Below, piece by piece: positions 42,371-52,035 of a DNA stretch of 64,000 nucleotides. The notes below the pieces were generated by a model. It saw nothing but the letters and a program-made list of their open reading frames with translations, was not told the DNA's origin and made no database searches. How positions within the stretch are numbered: position 1 is the stretch's first letter; every line of letters begins with the position of its first letter. Source of the DNA: Myxococcales bacterium (GTDB lineage Bacteria > Myxococcota_A > Polyangia > Haliangiales > Haliangiaceae); assembly GCA_016720595.1 (NCBI GenBank), contig JADKKI010000011.1, forward strand, positions 186,001-250,000, written 5' to 3'. The position numbers were made by a program, and so were the translations under genes.

Positions 42371-42904
42371 ATGTCCACTCTGCCGACGGTCCGTACCCCT
42401 TCCCTGCTCTCGATCCTCGCGGTCGGTGGCGCACTCACCCTCGCGGCCTGTGGTGGCTCGAGCAAGGCCACGACCACCACCACGCCGCCCACTCCAACGG
42501 AGAGCAACGCGGCCGGGCTCGGCACCTCGGGCATCGCCGGGCTCGATTGGGGCGCGAACGCTGACGCCGTCAAGAAGGTGTCTCCCCGCGCCGAGCCCGG
42601 CGAGGGCGGGCTCTGGTATCCGGGAATGGCCGAGGGTCACCTCGCAATAACGAAGTTCGCGATGGGCCCCAACGGCCTCAGTGAGGTCATCATCGAGTGG
42701 ACCGACGGCTTCGTCTCGATGGACGACTGCGGCAAGGGCTGGACGCCGCTCCGCACCAAGCTCGACGGGCGCTTCGGTCCCAGCCAGGCCGACAACCTCG
42801 CGGCGAGCTGGAAGACCGCGAGCGCGAGCATCACCCTCGCCTGCAACCCCAACGACATCAACGCCGGTGTGCTGTCCCTGACCTACGCCCAGCTCGCCAA
42901 GTAG
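42371..42904 (+). CDS. Lipoprotein, function unknown
   Basis: 177 residues. Signal and lipobox (SILAVGGALTLAAC), a Thr/Pro-rich linker (TTTTTPPTPTES), then a compact alpha/beta domain (GIAGLDWGANADAVKKVSP, IEWTDGFVSMDDCGKGWTP) with two cysteines. The pattern of repeated short strands is reminiscent of small periplasmic domains that track a ligand, but no family was recognised. ATG 42371 begins the only plausible signal peptide. Confidence 0.68.
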   Translation: MSTLPTVRTPSLLSILAVGGALTLAACGGSSKATTTTTPPTPTESNAAGLGTSGIAGLDWGANADAVKKVSPRAEPGEGGLWYPGMAEGHLAITKFAMGPNGLSEVIIEWTDGFVSMDDCGKGWTPLRTKLDGRFGPSQADNLAASWKTASASITLACNPNDINAGVLSLTYAQLAK

Positions 42905-42913
42905 CGACTCGGC

Positions 42914-43349
42914 TCACAAGCAGATGCCGGCGAGCGCCGTGGCGCTCGCGCACATGTGGAACAGCTCGGTCGCCTGGCAGGTGAGCTGGGCCCCGCAGCC
43001 TCCGGCGCCGCCCTGAAGATCACAGATCGTCCGGCACTGACCCAGGTGGCACGTGGTGCCACTGACGCACGTGTCGGCACCGAACGTGTCGCGCGTGCAC
43101 GGCAGCCCCTGCGGCGTGGCGCCCGCGAACACGCAACCGACGTGACCGTGCCCGAGCTCCGGTGTCGTCGGCGACCCACGAGCACTTCCTGTTCGTGCGG
43201 CCTTCTTTGTGTGAGGACGTTGCACGCAGGGCCACCGCAGCCTGCGTCGATCTTGATCGCCGCATCGACGATCGGCCCCGACGGGCCCCGGAGGATCCGC
43301 ACCCGATCGCCATGACGATGGGCGTCAGCCTCCACATGAGGTGCATCAT
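42914..43349 (-). CDS. Cys-rich lipoprotein, two frameshifts
   Basis: Three frames join into one small lipoprotein. The start MMHLMWRLTPIVMAIGC (ATG 43349) is a signal and lipobox; after a shift at ~43288 (GGGGCCCG run) comes GPSGPIVDAAIKIDAGCGGP; after another at ~43200 the last ~90 residues are Cys-rich (GHGHVGCVFAGATPQGLPC, TTCHLGQCRTICDLQGG) and end AGICL. The Cys pattern matches other myxobacterial extracellular lipoproteins. It converges with the preceding lipoprotein, 9 bp apart. Indels are probably sequence errors. Confidence 0.6.
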
Positions 43350-43350
43350 A

Positions 43351-44373
43351 TCAGTGACGCGCACTACTTCGTGGGTCCAAGCCTGTCGGAGAGACGAAGC
43401 ACTCGGTGGGCGGCGGTGCCTTCTTGATGACCGCCAGGTCCACGAGCTGCTGGGCGAGCGCTTGCCACCGCTCATTGGTCATCTCACCGAGAGCACTCTT
43501 ACTCGCGCCCGCCGGCTCGATCAGCGGGTGCTGCACCCCGGCGGCCGCGGCGAACGTCTGAGCGTCCATCTCGCGGTTGAGCTTGCCCATCACCGTGTTC
43601 GCCGGCGAGGATCATCCAGGTAACCTCGCCAGCCTTCGCGGAGCGCGAGATCATCTTCCTGATCGTCTCGGGCTCCTTGCGCACCATCTCGCCGCGCGCG
43701 ATCACCACGGTGGTGTACGGGTTGTAGCCGGCGTCCGCGATCAGGAACGTCTGCGGATCACTGCCGGCCTTGGTCGCCTGGAGCGGCTCGCTGGTGATGA
43801 AGCACTGCTTGGATAGATCCTGCTTGGCGAGGAACGTGGCGATCCCAGGCGAGTTGCTGGTCAGCGAGACCTTCGCGCTCGGGAACTTTCCGCGGAGGAA
43901 CTTCAGCCAGGTCACGTCCTCGGCCTCGAGGGTGCCGGGATTGGTGAACACGTCATCGATCCTGGTGAACCCGCGTGCCTTGTGGACCATGATCGCTTGC
44001 GGCGACGTCTGATACACCGCGAAGATCGCGACCACGTCCGCACCTTGCTCGCGTGCGACCAGGATCTGATCCGCCGCGGTCGTCGCGAAGTCGGTCACGC
44101 CGGTCGCGACCAGCTTCCAGGTCTCGCCCTGCCCGCGAGGCTTGATGTCGATATCGAGACCCTGCTTGCCGAATGCTCCCGATTCGCGCGCCGCATAGAA
44201 CCCGCCGAACTCCGGCTCAGGCCCCAGTCGAGCGTCAGCGAGAGCTGCCTTCGCGCCACTCGCGGCCCCGCTGCCCGCCCCGGCTCCTTGTCCTTCTTGC
44301 AGCCAAGACCGCTCGCCACCAGGAGGACGAGCAGCACACCGATTCCGCAACGAGCCCACGCTTGCATCTTCAT
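43351..44373 (-). CDS. ABC importer substrate-binding lipoprotein (SsuA/NMT1-like), frameshifted
   Basis: A periplasmic binding lipoprotein. Signal and lipobox (CGIGVLLVLLVASGLGC) from ATG 44373, a Gly/Ala-rich linker, then after a shift near 44231 PEPEFGGFYAARESGAFGKQ and TTAADQILVAREQGADVVAI, the layout of SsuA/TauA/NMT1 proteins. Near 43600 at least one more indel separates VTWMILAGEHGD from ANTVMGKLNREMDAQ. Later sequence is intact to the stop at 43351. It would capture an organosulfonate, nitrate-like or thiamine-precursor ligand for the permease encoded upstream. Confidence 0.82.
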
Positions 44374-44402
44374 CGAGTTCCTCTCCGTGTGACCGATTGC
44401 CT

Positions 44403-45203
44403 TCAAGCGTCGCGCTCCGAGGCGTGCCAGTTCGCGAGCACCATCCGTCCGACGAGGTTCAGGACGGCAAACATCGCCAGCCCCAGCGCCGACGCGAGCA
44501 ACACGGCCGCGAACACGCGATCACTGTGACCGTTGTGGCTCGCGCTCACGATCACCACCCCGAGCCCCTGCTCCTCGCCCAGCTCACCGACCAGAAACTC
44601 CGCGACCACGGTGCCGATGACGGCGAGGCCGGCAGCCACCCGCAGGCCGGTGAACACGTTCGGCAACGCCGAAGGGAAGCGCAGCTTGAACATCGCCGCG
44701 CCGCGACCCGCGCCGTACAGCCGGAACAGATCGAGCAGCGCGGGGTCGGTCGCCACCAGCCCGGCGAGCGTGTTGGCGAGCACCGGGAACACCGAGACGA
44801 TGAACGCGCACGCGGCCACCGCCTTGAGTCCCGGAGCGAGCCAGATCGAGAGCATCGGTGCGATCGCGATGATCGGCACGGTCTGGAAGAACACGGTGTA
44901 GGGCGAGAACGCCCGGCGGACCCAGATCGACGATGCCAGCATGATCGCGATCGCCACGCCGAACACCGCGCTGAGACCAAAGCCGATCAGCGCTGCCTTC
45001 GTGGTGCTCCACAGCGCTGCCATGAGGTAGCTGCGCTCGTCGAGCAACGTGCTCAGGACCTGCGACGGACGCGGCACGAGATAGATCGGCGTGTTCGCCC
45101 ACCGCACGTAGAGCTCGATCAGCGTCACGCCGACGATCAAGACCGCGAGGGGTGGTCCGGCCGCGGCGGCGAAGCGGCGGAGGCCTGTGGATTTCCGGGT
45201 CAC
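44403..45203 (-). CDS. ABC importer permease (SsuC/TauC-like)
   Basis: 266 residues with six predicted membrane helices and the BPD-transport inner-membrane signature around LRVAAGLAVIGTVVAEFL. The C-terminal GEEQGLGVVIVSAS is typical of SsuC/TauC/NrtB permeases. The start GTG 45203 overlaps the ATPase stop (GTGA), and the binding-protein gene follows 29 bp after its own stop, so ATPase, permease and binding protein form one operon transcribed leftward. The reading frame is complete, unlike its two partners. Confidence 0.92.
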   Translation of the reverse strand: MTRKSTGLRRFAAAAGPPLAVLIVGVTLIELYVRWANTPIYLVPRPSQVLSTLLDERSYLMAALWSTTKAALIGFGLSAVFGVAIAIMLASSIWVRRAFSPYTVFFQTVPIIAIAPMLSIWLAPGLKAVAACAFIVSVFPVLANTLAGLVATDPALLDLFRLYGAGRGAAMFKLRFPSALPNVFTGLRVAAGLAVIGTVVAEFLVGELGEEQGLGVVIVSASHNGHSDRVFAAVLLASALGLAMFAVLNLVGRMVLANWHASERDA

Positions 45204-45976
45204 GCGTCCCCCTGCACCAGCGCCTCGTAGACCAGGTGGGTCTCCCGTGCGAACGCCGCGGTCGCGCGCAGCTCACCGAGGCGCTCCGGTGGCAGCTCCA
45301 CCGCTCGGTCCACCACGATCCGTCCCGGCCGCTTGCTCATGACCACCGCACGATCGGCGAGGAACACCGCTTCGCTCGTCGAATGCGTCACGAAGATCAC
45401 GGTCATCCCACGCGCCCGCCACAGCTCGCGCAGCTGCTCGTCCAGGCGCTGCCGCGTGATCTCGTCGAGAGCGGCGAACGGTTCGTCGAGCAGCAGCAGC
45501 GTCGGATCAGGTCACCATCGCGCGCGCGAGGACACCCGCATCCGCATCCCGCCGGAGAGCTGTGCCGGGTAGCGCTCGAGCGCATCCTCGAGCCCGACCT
45601 TCACCAGCGCTTCGGTCGCGACCTCGCGGCGCCGAGCACGCTCCACACCCTGGAGCTCGAGCGGCAGCGCCGCGTTGCTCAGCACCGTGCGCCATGGCAG
45701 GAGGTGCGCATCCTGGAACACGTACGCGACGTCGAAGCGCCCAGCATCGGGCCGATGGATCTGCGCCACGCCGCCCGTGGGCTTCTCGAGCCCGGCGATG
45801 ATCCGGAGGAGCGTGGACTTGCCGCAGCCGGAGGGCCCGAGGATCGCGACGAACTCCCCCGCCTTGACCTCGAGATCCATCTCCTCAACGGCGACCACAC
45901 CGTTGGGGAACACCTTGCGCACGCCACGCAGCGTCACGCTGCTCCCCCTAGCCGCAGTGGGCGACGCGTCGGTCAC
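45200..45976 (-). CDS. ABC importer ATPase (SsuB/TauB-like), frameshifted
   Basis: Walker A GPSGCGKST, VAYVFQDAHLLPWRT (Q-loop) and signature LSGGMRMR are in the first frame from ATG 45976. Around 45510-45525 one base is missing (VS-ARAMVT) and another, a T, is extra (ACCTGATCC), which together displace a few codons; Walker B LLLLDEP and the switch His (VIFVTHSTSEAVFLADRAVV) follow. The stop overlaps the permease start. The TGA formed at the junction is a frameshift effect, not a recoded codon. Energises the SsuABC-type importer. Confidence 0.87.
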
Positions 45977-46045
45977 GAGGCCTGTATTGTAGGCCGAAAC
46001 CAGCTCGTTGTGGAGTGCGCGGGCCGCGGCAATCGTGTGAACGAT

Positions 46046-46825
46046 TCAGCCCGCGAGCTCGTCGAGCACACCGCGCAGATGATCGTTGAAGGTCGCCGGC
46101 TGCTCGAGCATCGGGTAGTGGCCCACGCCGGGCATCAGCCGCATCGCGTAGTTGGAGAACCAGCGCTGATTCGCCGCGACGTCGGTGGGGTGGAGATCGG
46201 AGTTGATCGCGCGCACGGGAACGCGCACCTGCCGGGCGGGCTCGCGAACGTCGTAGCGGTAGAACGGCTCGAGCAGGCTCGCGGCGTAGTCGCCCGTGAC
46301 GGCGAGGAACTCGCGCGTCAGCCGAGCCACGATGTCCGGGGGGGTTGTGGGTGCGAACAGGAACTTCGGGACGACGTTCTCGATCGCGGCGCGGAAGTCA
46401 CGCCGATACAGCGCGAGCATCCCCTCGATCTCCGCGGGTACGGGGACCTGGTCGAGGTTCTTCAGCGTATCGACGAGCACGATCGCCGCCACACGCTCGA
46501 GGTGCAGGCTGGCCTCCACCACGTTGGAGCCAGACATCGAATGCCCCACGAGCACCACCCGTGGGCATTCGACCCGCTCGAGGACCGCCTTGATGTCCTC
46601 GGCATATGCCTCGACGGATCCGTAGGTGCGCTCGCGCCCTGACGCACCATGGCCCGCAGGATCGATCTGCACGATCGTGTGGGTCTCCGCGAAGGCGTCG
46701 CGCTGGGCATCCCACCAGCGCCCCGAGCCGAGCCAACCGTGCACGAACATCAGCGCGGTCGCGCCGTTGCCCGTGACCTCAGCGTGAATGCTCACGCCGT
46801 CGCGCGATCGAACGTTCAGCTCCAC
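46046..46825 (-). CDS. Alpha/beta-hydrolase
   Basis: 259 residues. Oxyanion segment FVHGWLGSGRWWDAQ, nucleophile elbow VGHSMSGS, acid residue in RAINSDLHPTD and His in GVGHYPML complete a hydrolase triad. No signal peptide. Similar to esterase, lactonase or haloperoxidase-like members; substrate unknown. Start ATG 46825. It stands alone between the importer operon and a run of small genes. Confidence 0.9.
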   Translation of the reverse strand: MELNVRSRDGVSIHAEVTGNGATALMFVHGWLGSGRWWDAQRDAFAETHTIVQIDPAGHGASGRERTYGSVEAYAEDIKAVLERVECPRVVLVGHSMSGSNVVEASLHLERVAAIVLVDTLKNLDQVPVPAEIEGMLALYRRDFRAAIENVVPKFLFAPTTPPDIVARLTREFLAVTGDYAASLLEPFYRYDVREPARQVRVPVRAINSDLHPTDVAANQRWFSNYAMRLMPGVGHYPMLEQPATFNDHLRGVLDELAG

Positions 46826-46897
46826 ACCGCGACGGTATCATCACGCCGAGGCCTCACGGCGGCGGCGCGAACACACGCGTCGGCGCGGTCGCAGAGG

Positions 46898-47083
46898 TCA
46901 GGGGCTCCGCCGCTCGATCACCGCTTCCACGCCCTCGGCGCGAAGCGCCTCGCGCAGCTTCTCGATGACGATGTTCTCGACGCGTTCCTCGAGGTCCACG
47001 AAGGCCCCGACCACGTTCGCGACGAACCAGCCCTTCTGCTTCTCGACGACGTCCTGCACGTTCGTGATCGCGATGGTAATCAT
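46898..47083 (-). CDS. Small hypothetical protein
   Basis: 61 residues (ITNVQDVVEKQKGWFVANVV) that look like a folded alpha/beta protein with a helical charged C-terminus. No family was recognised and no ribosome site is obvious. ATG 47083. Codon use is consistent with a real gene (third-position GC high). Confidence 0.45.
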   Translation of the reverse strand: MITIAITNVQDVVEKQKGWFVANVVGAFVDLEERVENIVIEKLREALRAEGVEAVIERRSP

Positions 47084-47113
47084 GCAGTGGAGTGCAGCAC
47101 GGATCCCGCGGGG

Positions 47114-47322
47114 TCACGACCCCGTGATCGCAGCGCCACCCAGCTTCCGAGTCTTTCCGCTCACCTTCATGCCCGTGAGATGGATCTGGCTCCTGCCACC
47201 GCGTGCACCGCGAGCTCGGTGGCCGTGATGCTGCCATCTCGCACGCCGACATGCGCGTGGCCGGTCGCCTCGATGCGGAGCGTCCGACCTGATGACAAGA
47301 AACCGGGAGCGCGGTCACCCAT
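47114..47322 (-). CDS. Small hypothetical protein, one frameshift
   Basis: Frame one from ATG 47322 reads MGDRAPGFLSSGRTLRIEAT and TATELAVHAVAG; after a one-base shift at ~47190 it continues SQIHLTGMKVSGKTRKLGG and stops at 47114. Joined it is ~69 residues, repeats beta-strand/turn patterns and ends GGAAITGS. It is probably a real small gene with an indel; no family recognised. Confidence 0.35.
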
Positions 47323-47350
47323 TGGCCGGCACTGGCGGTTAGATACCGAG

Positions 47351-50300
47351 ATGGCTCGACATCTCGTTCGCGTTGCGCTCGTCGGGTTCGTGATCGCCGG
47401 CACCGCCCTGGCACAGGGGCCAACGCCCACGCCACCCACGCCACGCCGCCGGCCGCCACGCCGCCGACTGCGACGCCGCCGACCGCCACGCCGCCGACCG
47501 CCACGCCACCGACCGCCACGCCGCCGACCGCCACGCCGCCGACCGCACCGCCCAAGCCACCGACGGCGACCCCGGCCGCCGCGCGCCCGAGTGGCCCGGT
47601 AACGTGCACGGAGATCGCGACGTGCGACACGGCGTGCAAGGACGGTGCGGGCTCTCTCGAGTCTTGCGTTCGTCTCGGAGATCTCGTGATCGCCGGGCGC
47701 AGGGCCGAGCCCGATGGAGCACGCGCGCTCCGCGCCTATCGCGTGGCGTGCGGGCTCGACGAGGAGCTCCGCCCCGACCGCGCACGAGCCGGCGTCGCGG
47801 CTGGCTGCGTCGCGATGTCGGATCTGCTCGATCGCGGGTGGCTGTTCGATGTGGAGCGCTCGCCCGCCAGCGCCACCACCGTACTCGAGCGCGCGATCGT
47901 CCTCCGGGCGCGAGCGCTGCACCGATGGCGACCCGAGCGGGTGCGCCGCCGGGGCCAAGGCCATCATGATGCGCGATCGCAAGCTGCCGCCCGCGAAGGC
48001 GGACATCCTCGGCCGGATCGCACTCGCCGAGCGGGGGTGCACCACCGCGCGCCAGGTCGCCGCCTGCGAGGTCCTCACCGAGACCTCGTGGGGCCTCGAG
48101 AGCATCGCGTCGTTCAAGGGTGAGGCCGCACGGCTGCGCAGCGTCGCCAACGCCGGCATGGCCGCGGCCTGCACCACCGACGATGACGTGGTCGCGTGCA
48201 CGCGGTCCGAGACTCGGCTCGATGGTGCCGAACGTGCGGCCGTGCGCGCGGTGATCGAGAAGCGGTGCAAGGAGAACGACAAGCTGGCCTGCGCCTCGAT
48301 CCAGATGGAGGCCGTGTTCAAGTTCCGTCGCGAGCCCGACAAGCTGACCGCCGCCGCCAAGGCCCTGATCGCGCTGTGCGAAGGCGATGGTCACCCGCTG
48401 TGCTCGAGCGTCGCGGAGGCGCTGCTGATCCAGGAGCGGGCGAAGCGCCTCAACATCCCCGTCGACCTCAACGCCGGCCTCGCGCTCGCGGCGCGTCGCT
48501 GCGATCTCGGCGAGGCTGATGGCTGCCGGCTCGCGGCCACCGCGCTCGGAGCCACGATCGACACGCCGCGGATCTTTCCCGCGCCGCCGCCGCCCAGGAC
48601 CTCCCCTGTGCCGCCGCCGCCGCCTGCGGGTGCCGGCTCGGGTGCTCCGCGTCCCGCAACTCCGGCAACTCCGGCGACTCCGACGACTCCGACTCCAGCA
48701 ACTCCGGCAACTCCAGCGGGACCTGCCGTCCCCGCACCCGCCGCAGCTCCGGCGGCTCCCCCCAGCCTGCCGCACGATGACATCAAGGCGCGCGGGTTCG
48801 CCGACCGCGCGTGCTCCCTCACGCGGCCGGATCGCGTGTGCCGAGAGTGCAAGAGCAATCCCACGCTGCCGAGCTGCCAGCGCCGCGCGGCGTACGCGGA
48901 TCACGATCAGTGCTTCAGCGGGCAGGCCGGCGCGTGCGAGCGTGCTGCGCAGCGGTTCGCCCTCGGAAACGGCGTGAAGCGGTCGATCGAGATCGCCGCC
49001 GATCACCTGCGGCGCGGCTGCGATGCGGCCGAGCGAGGCGCATGCGTCGCGCTCGACGAGCTGTGCGTCACCAATGCGTCACTCCCCGCGACCACGTGCC
49101 AGCAGGCCCTCATCCACAGCGACCTGTTCTACGAGGCGGAGTACCAGCTCGGCGCCGGCGGTGACGCCGAGCTGATCGATCCAGATCGCCCGCCGACAGC
49201 CGCGCCCGCCACACCCGGACCCGTCACCGTGGGGGCCGTGGTCGCAGCCGCGCCGACGTCCTTCAAGCGCGGCAAGCTCGACGCCGATCTCGTGGTCAAC
49301 GTGGTCCTCGATCGCGTGCGCCAGGCGGCGATCCAGCTCGTCGTCGATCAGCTGTTGAATGCGGAGCGCAAGGCGCGCTACCGCTACCTGCGCGATCTCC
49401 CTCGAGCAGGGGCGCCGGGCTGCTCGCCGATCCTCGACGCTGCGGCGCGAGAAGTTCCAGGACCTCGGGATGACGGTCGTCCGAGCCTTCGTCGCGGCCA
49501 ACCTGATCGATGGGCTCTACCCCCACGGGGAGCAGGCTGATGATCGGGCCGCAGATCAGGGCCACCGTGGCGCGCGGGGCGAAGGAGCTCGGGGTGGTGG
49601 AGAAGCAGGCGCTCCCCGGTGAGCTGCACGGGTACCTCGTCGATGTGGCGTACTACTGGCTCGGCGAGACGCGGCTGTTCGGTCGCGTCGGTGCGGATCC
49701 GGCGCGGTCGCTCGAGTGCCCATGGAAGACCGGGCAAGGCGCCATCCTGTGCACGCAGCTCGCCGAACGTGCGACGGCGGAGCGCGTGATCGGCGTCGAC
49801 AAGATGCTCGACGGCCTCCGCCTGTGCAAGGCGCTCCGCGATGGCGGGTTCGACGATCTCCGCCGGTTGATCGAGGCCTCGAGCCGCTCGCGCACGATCG
49901 CAGACTTCGGGTCCACCGCCGGCCTGACCCTCGAGCAGTGGCGCGTGCGGCTGGTCGATGGCACGCGCCGGCGGATCGATGGGGTGCGTGGCGGACTCGT
50001 CGACTTCCGGACGCTCATGCGCGCGAGCGCGTTCACCGACAGCGGGCTCGATCTACCGACGCTCACGGCGCGCGCGCGTGGTGCGCGAGAGGCGCTCAAC
50101 TCGCCGGCGGTGCGCCTGGTGATCGGGAGCGAGAGCTCCGGTCACCTGATGCGGATCGTCGCCATGATCGAGCGCGCCACGCGCGACGCCGAGGCCGACG
50201 ATGGCGACCCGCTCCTCCCCGACACCGGAGGGCCCCAGGTAGGCCCCGCGACGAAGCCTGCCACCCCGCCTCCAGCCCCGCCGAAAGGGAAGGGCAAGCC

Positions 50301-51542
50301 GAAGAAGGCGACCAAGAACGTCGACGAGGCTCCGGTGCTGTCGGTGGGGATCGATGCGGGCGCGCTGATCCTGGCGAGGCTCCGCCGTGACGCCACCACC
50401 GTGATCGCGGGATGGGAGACCCGCGACATGATCGAGCTCGACAAGCGCATCGACCAGATCAACGTGCGTCTCGACGCCGTGTCGCCCGTGGTCGATCGGC
50501 TGGAGGCCTCGATCGCGGACATCACCAGCCTGTTCGGGCGATTCCCGAGCCCCGACGGCACGGCCTCGCTCGATGTCGGCAACCTGCCGCTGTACGCCAC
50601 GCCAGACCTCGCGCGCGAGCTGCGCGCCGCTTCCAAGGCGCTCGTCGCGCTCGATGATGGTCTGCGCTCGCTGTTCCCCGGAGAGGTCAACGCGCAGGTC
50701 CGGTTCGCTCGCTCCGCCACCGTGCGGCTCGTGGGCTTCCTCGATCTGATGGAGCGCGTCGCGCGCTCGTCGCGGCTCACGCAGAAGACCGGCGACGTGA
50801 TCGGTGCGCTGCGGATGCTCGGCACGTTCCGCGTGGGCGTGTTCGACGCACCGCTCTACGACGTGCTCGAGCCCGTGCTCGATTCGCTGAAGACTCACGA
50901 GCCGATGGATCTCGAGCTGCTGTATGCGGTGATCGCGCACGTCCGCCTCGACACGCTGATCGGCGCCCTGCAGGGCCGCGGCAATCCGTGCGCCCATGAG
51001 GGCTCGGTGGATTGCTGGACCACCCGGCTGATCCACGCGCTCCAGGAATCGGTGGAGCACGAGGGCGGCGGCATCCGGATCGACGGCGGCAAGTTCGCCC
51101 AGCGGCTCGCGCAACTTCTGGCGACGACTTCCGCCGTCATCACAAGTGGCGTGGCTTCCTCCACCTCACCGTCGGCATGGGCGGCCTGTACTCCGATCCG
51201 ATCGGCGACGTGGACGACGCGCGGCGCTCGGTGCCGCTGATCAGCGAACAGATCGGCGTGGGTCTCGCGAGTCCGGCGTTCTTCGGCAACCGCCTCACCT
51301 TCAAGCTCGCCGTGGCGGGATCCGGGCTGCTCTATCGCGCGGCCCTCGACTCCGCGGAGTCCAACGCGATCATGGTCCACCCGATGCTGTTCGCGCTCGA
51401 TATTGGTGACCTCGTCGAGATCTATGTCTCGCCCGCGATGGTGATGCTCTATCCGCCGGAGCAGGATCGCCCGACATCGCTGCGCTGGGCGTTCTCGGCG
51501 GGCGTGTCGGTGCCGCTATCGGCGTATCTCGAGCGGCTCTGA
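47351..51542 (+). CDS. Very large secreted Sel1-like/beta-barrel protein, about five frameshifts
   Basis: One gene of ~1,397 codons across several frames. It opens with a signal peptide (MARHLVRVALVGFVIAGTALAQ) and a (TPPTA)n tandem repeat. Residues ~75-400 are Cys-rich, Sel1-like helical repeats (RAYRVACGLDEEL, AGVAAGCVAMSDLLD, CTDGDPSGCAAGAKA). A Pro/Thr/Ala linker follows, then a long helical region and a C-terminal beta domain (GFLHLTVGMGGLYSDPIG) ending AYLERL, as in an outer-membrane anchor. Shifts lie near 47441, 47900, 49400, 49520 (a C5 run) and 51120. A Cys-rich exported repeat domain plus barrel suggests a surface-exposed assembly; no known name. Confidence 0.68.
47443..47547 (+). 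repeat. 15-bp tandem repeat encoding TPPTA pentapeptides
   Basis: Seven copies of about ACGCCGCCGACCGCC, with a few third-position changes, code for a TPPTA array just after the signal peptide of the large protein. Such repeats vary in copy number; this is also where a one-base shift occurs. Confidence 0.85.
48656..48716 (+). repeat. Degenerate 9-bp repeat encoding a TPA-rich linker
   Basis: Variants of GCAACTCCG/GCGACTCCG encode a Pro-Ala-Thr linker between the Sel1-like part and the following domain of the large protein. Confidence 0.6.
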
Positions 51543-51573
51543 GCGCCCAGAGAGGCTCGGCCGCCGCCGTCAG

Positions 51574-51615
51574 GTGCTGATATTTTAGCACCTCGAACTT
51601 GCTAAATCCTTAGCA
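51574..51615 (+). promoter_or_regulatory. Two palindromic operators before the BlaI-type gene
   Basis: Palindrome 1, 51574-51591: GTGCTGATATTTTAGCAC (arms match 6 of 7). Palindrome 2, 51600-51615: TGCTAA-ATCC-TTAGCA, perfect. They share the half-site TGCTAA/TTAGCA. A candidate -35 TTGCTA (51599) and -10 TATGAA (51622) overlap palindrome 2, so binding there would block transcription of the BlaI/BlaR-like operon starting at 51646. Confidence 0.72.
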
Positions 51616-51645
51616 GGTAGCTATGAAGGTCTCAGGACCATCGCC

Positions 51646-52035
51646 ATGACGACGCCTGATCCGACCAAGCTCACGCGGCGCGAACGCGCCATCATGGACA
51701 TCCTGCACCGGCGCAAGCGTGCCACCGCGCACGAGGTGCTCGAGGACCTCGACGATCCACCGAGCTACTCGGCGGTCCGCGCGCTGCTCCGCCTCCTGGA
51801 GGAGCGGGGCCACGCCAAGCACGAGCAAGAGGGGCTGACGTATGTCTACGCCCCGGCCGTCTCCGCGTCGGCGGCCAAACGCTCGGCGCTCGCCCACGTG
51901 GTGCGCACGTTCTTCGCCGGTTCGGTGGAGCAAGCCGTGTCGGCGCTGGTCGATTCCTCGAAGACAAAGCTCTCGAGCGAAGAGCTCGATCGCATCGCAG
52001 ATCTGATCGCCCGTGCAAAGAAGGAGGGACGCTGA
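51646..52035 (+). CDS. BlaI/MecI-family repressor
   Basis: 129 residues. N-terminal winged helix (LTRRERAIMDILHRRKRATA, then SYSAVRALLRLLEERGHAKH) and a C-terminal dimerisation helix bundle (SSEELDRIADLIARAKKEG). This family represses beta-lactam-resistance or copper genes and is inactivated by proteolysis triggered by a BlaR1-like sensor. Palindromic operators lie just upstream. The TGA stop shares one base with the next ATG (TGATG). Confidence 0.93.
   Translation: MTTPDPTKLTRRERAIMDILHRRKRATAHEVLEDLDDPPSYSAVRALLRLLEERGHAKHEQEGLTYVYAPAVSASAAKRSALAHVVRTFFAGSVEQAVSALVDSSKTKLSSEELDRIADLIARAKKEGR

Noticed and set aside
45500..45530. In-frame TGA in the SsuB-like ATPase as a second selenocysteine codon
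   Set aside because: The family has Asp-Pro here and the reading frame changes on both sides of it; a paired deletion and insertion explain the TGA.
47443..47547. CRISPR-like array
   Set aside because: Repeats are contiguous 15-bp coding units with no spacers.
46854..47639. Minus-strand Gly/Val-rich frame (VAVGG repeats)
   Set aside because: It is the antisense of the TPPTA repeat and adjacent genes; it has no signal or domain and its repeat pattern mirrors the plus-strand one.
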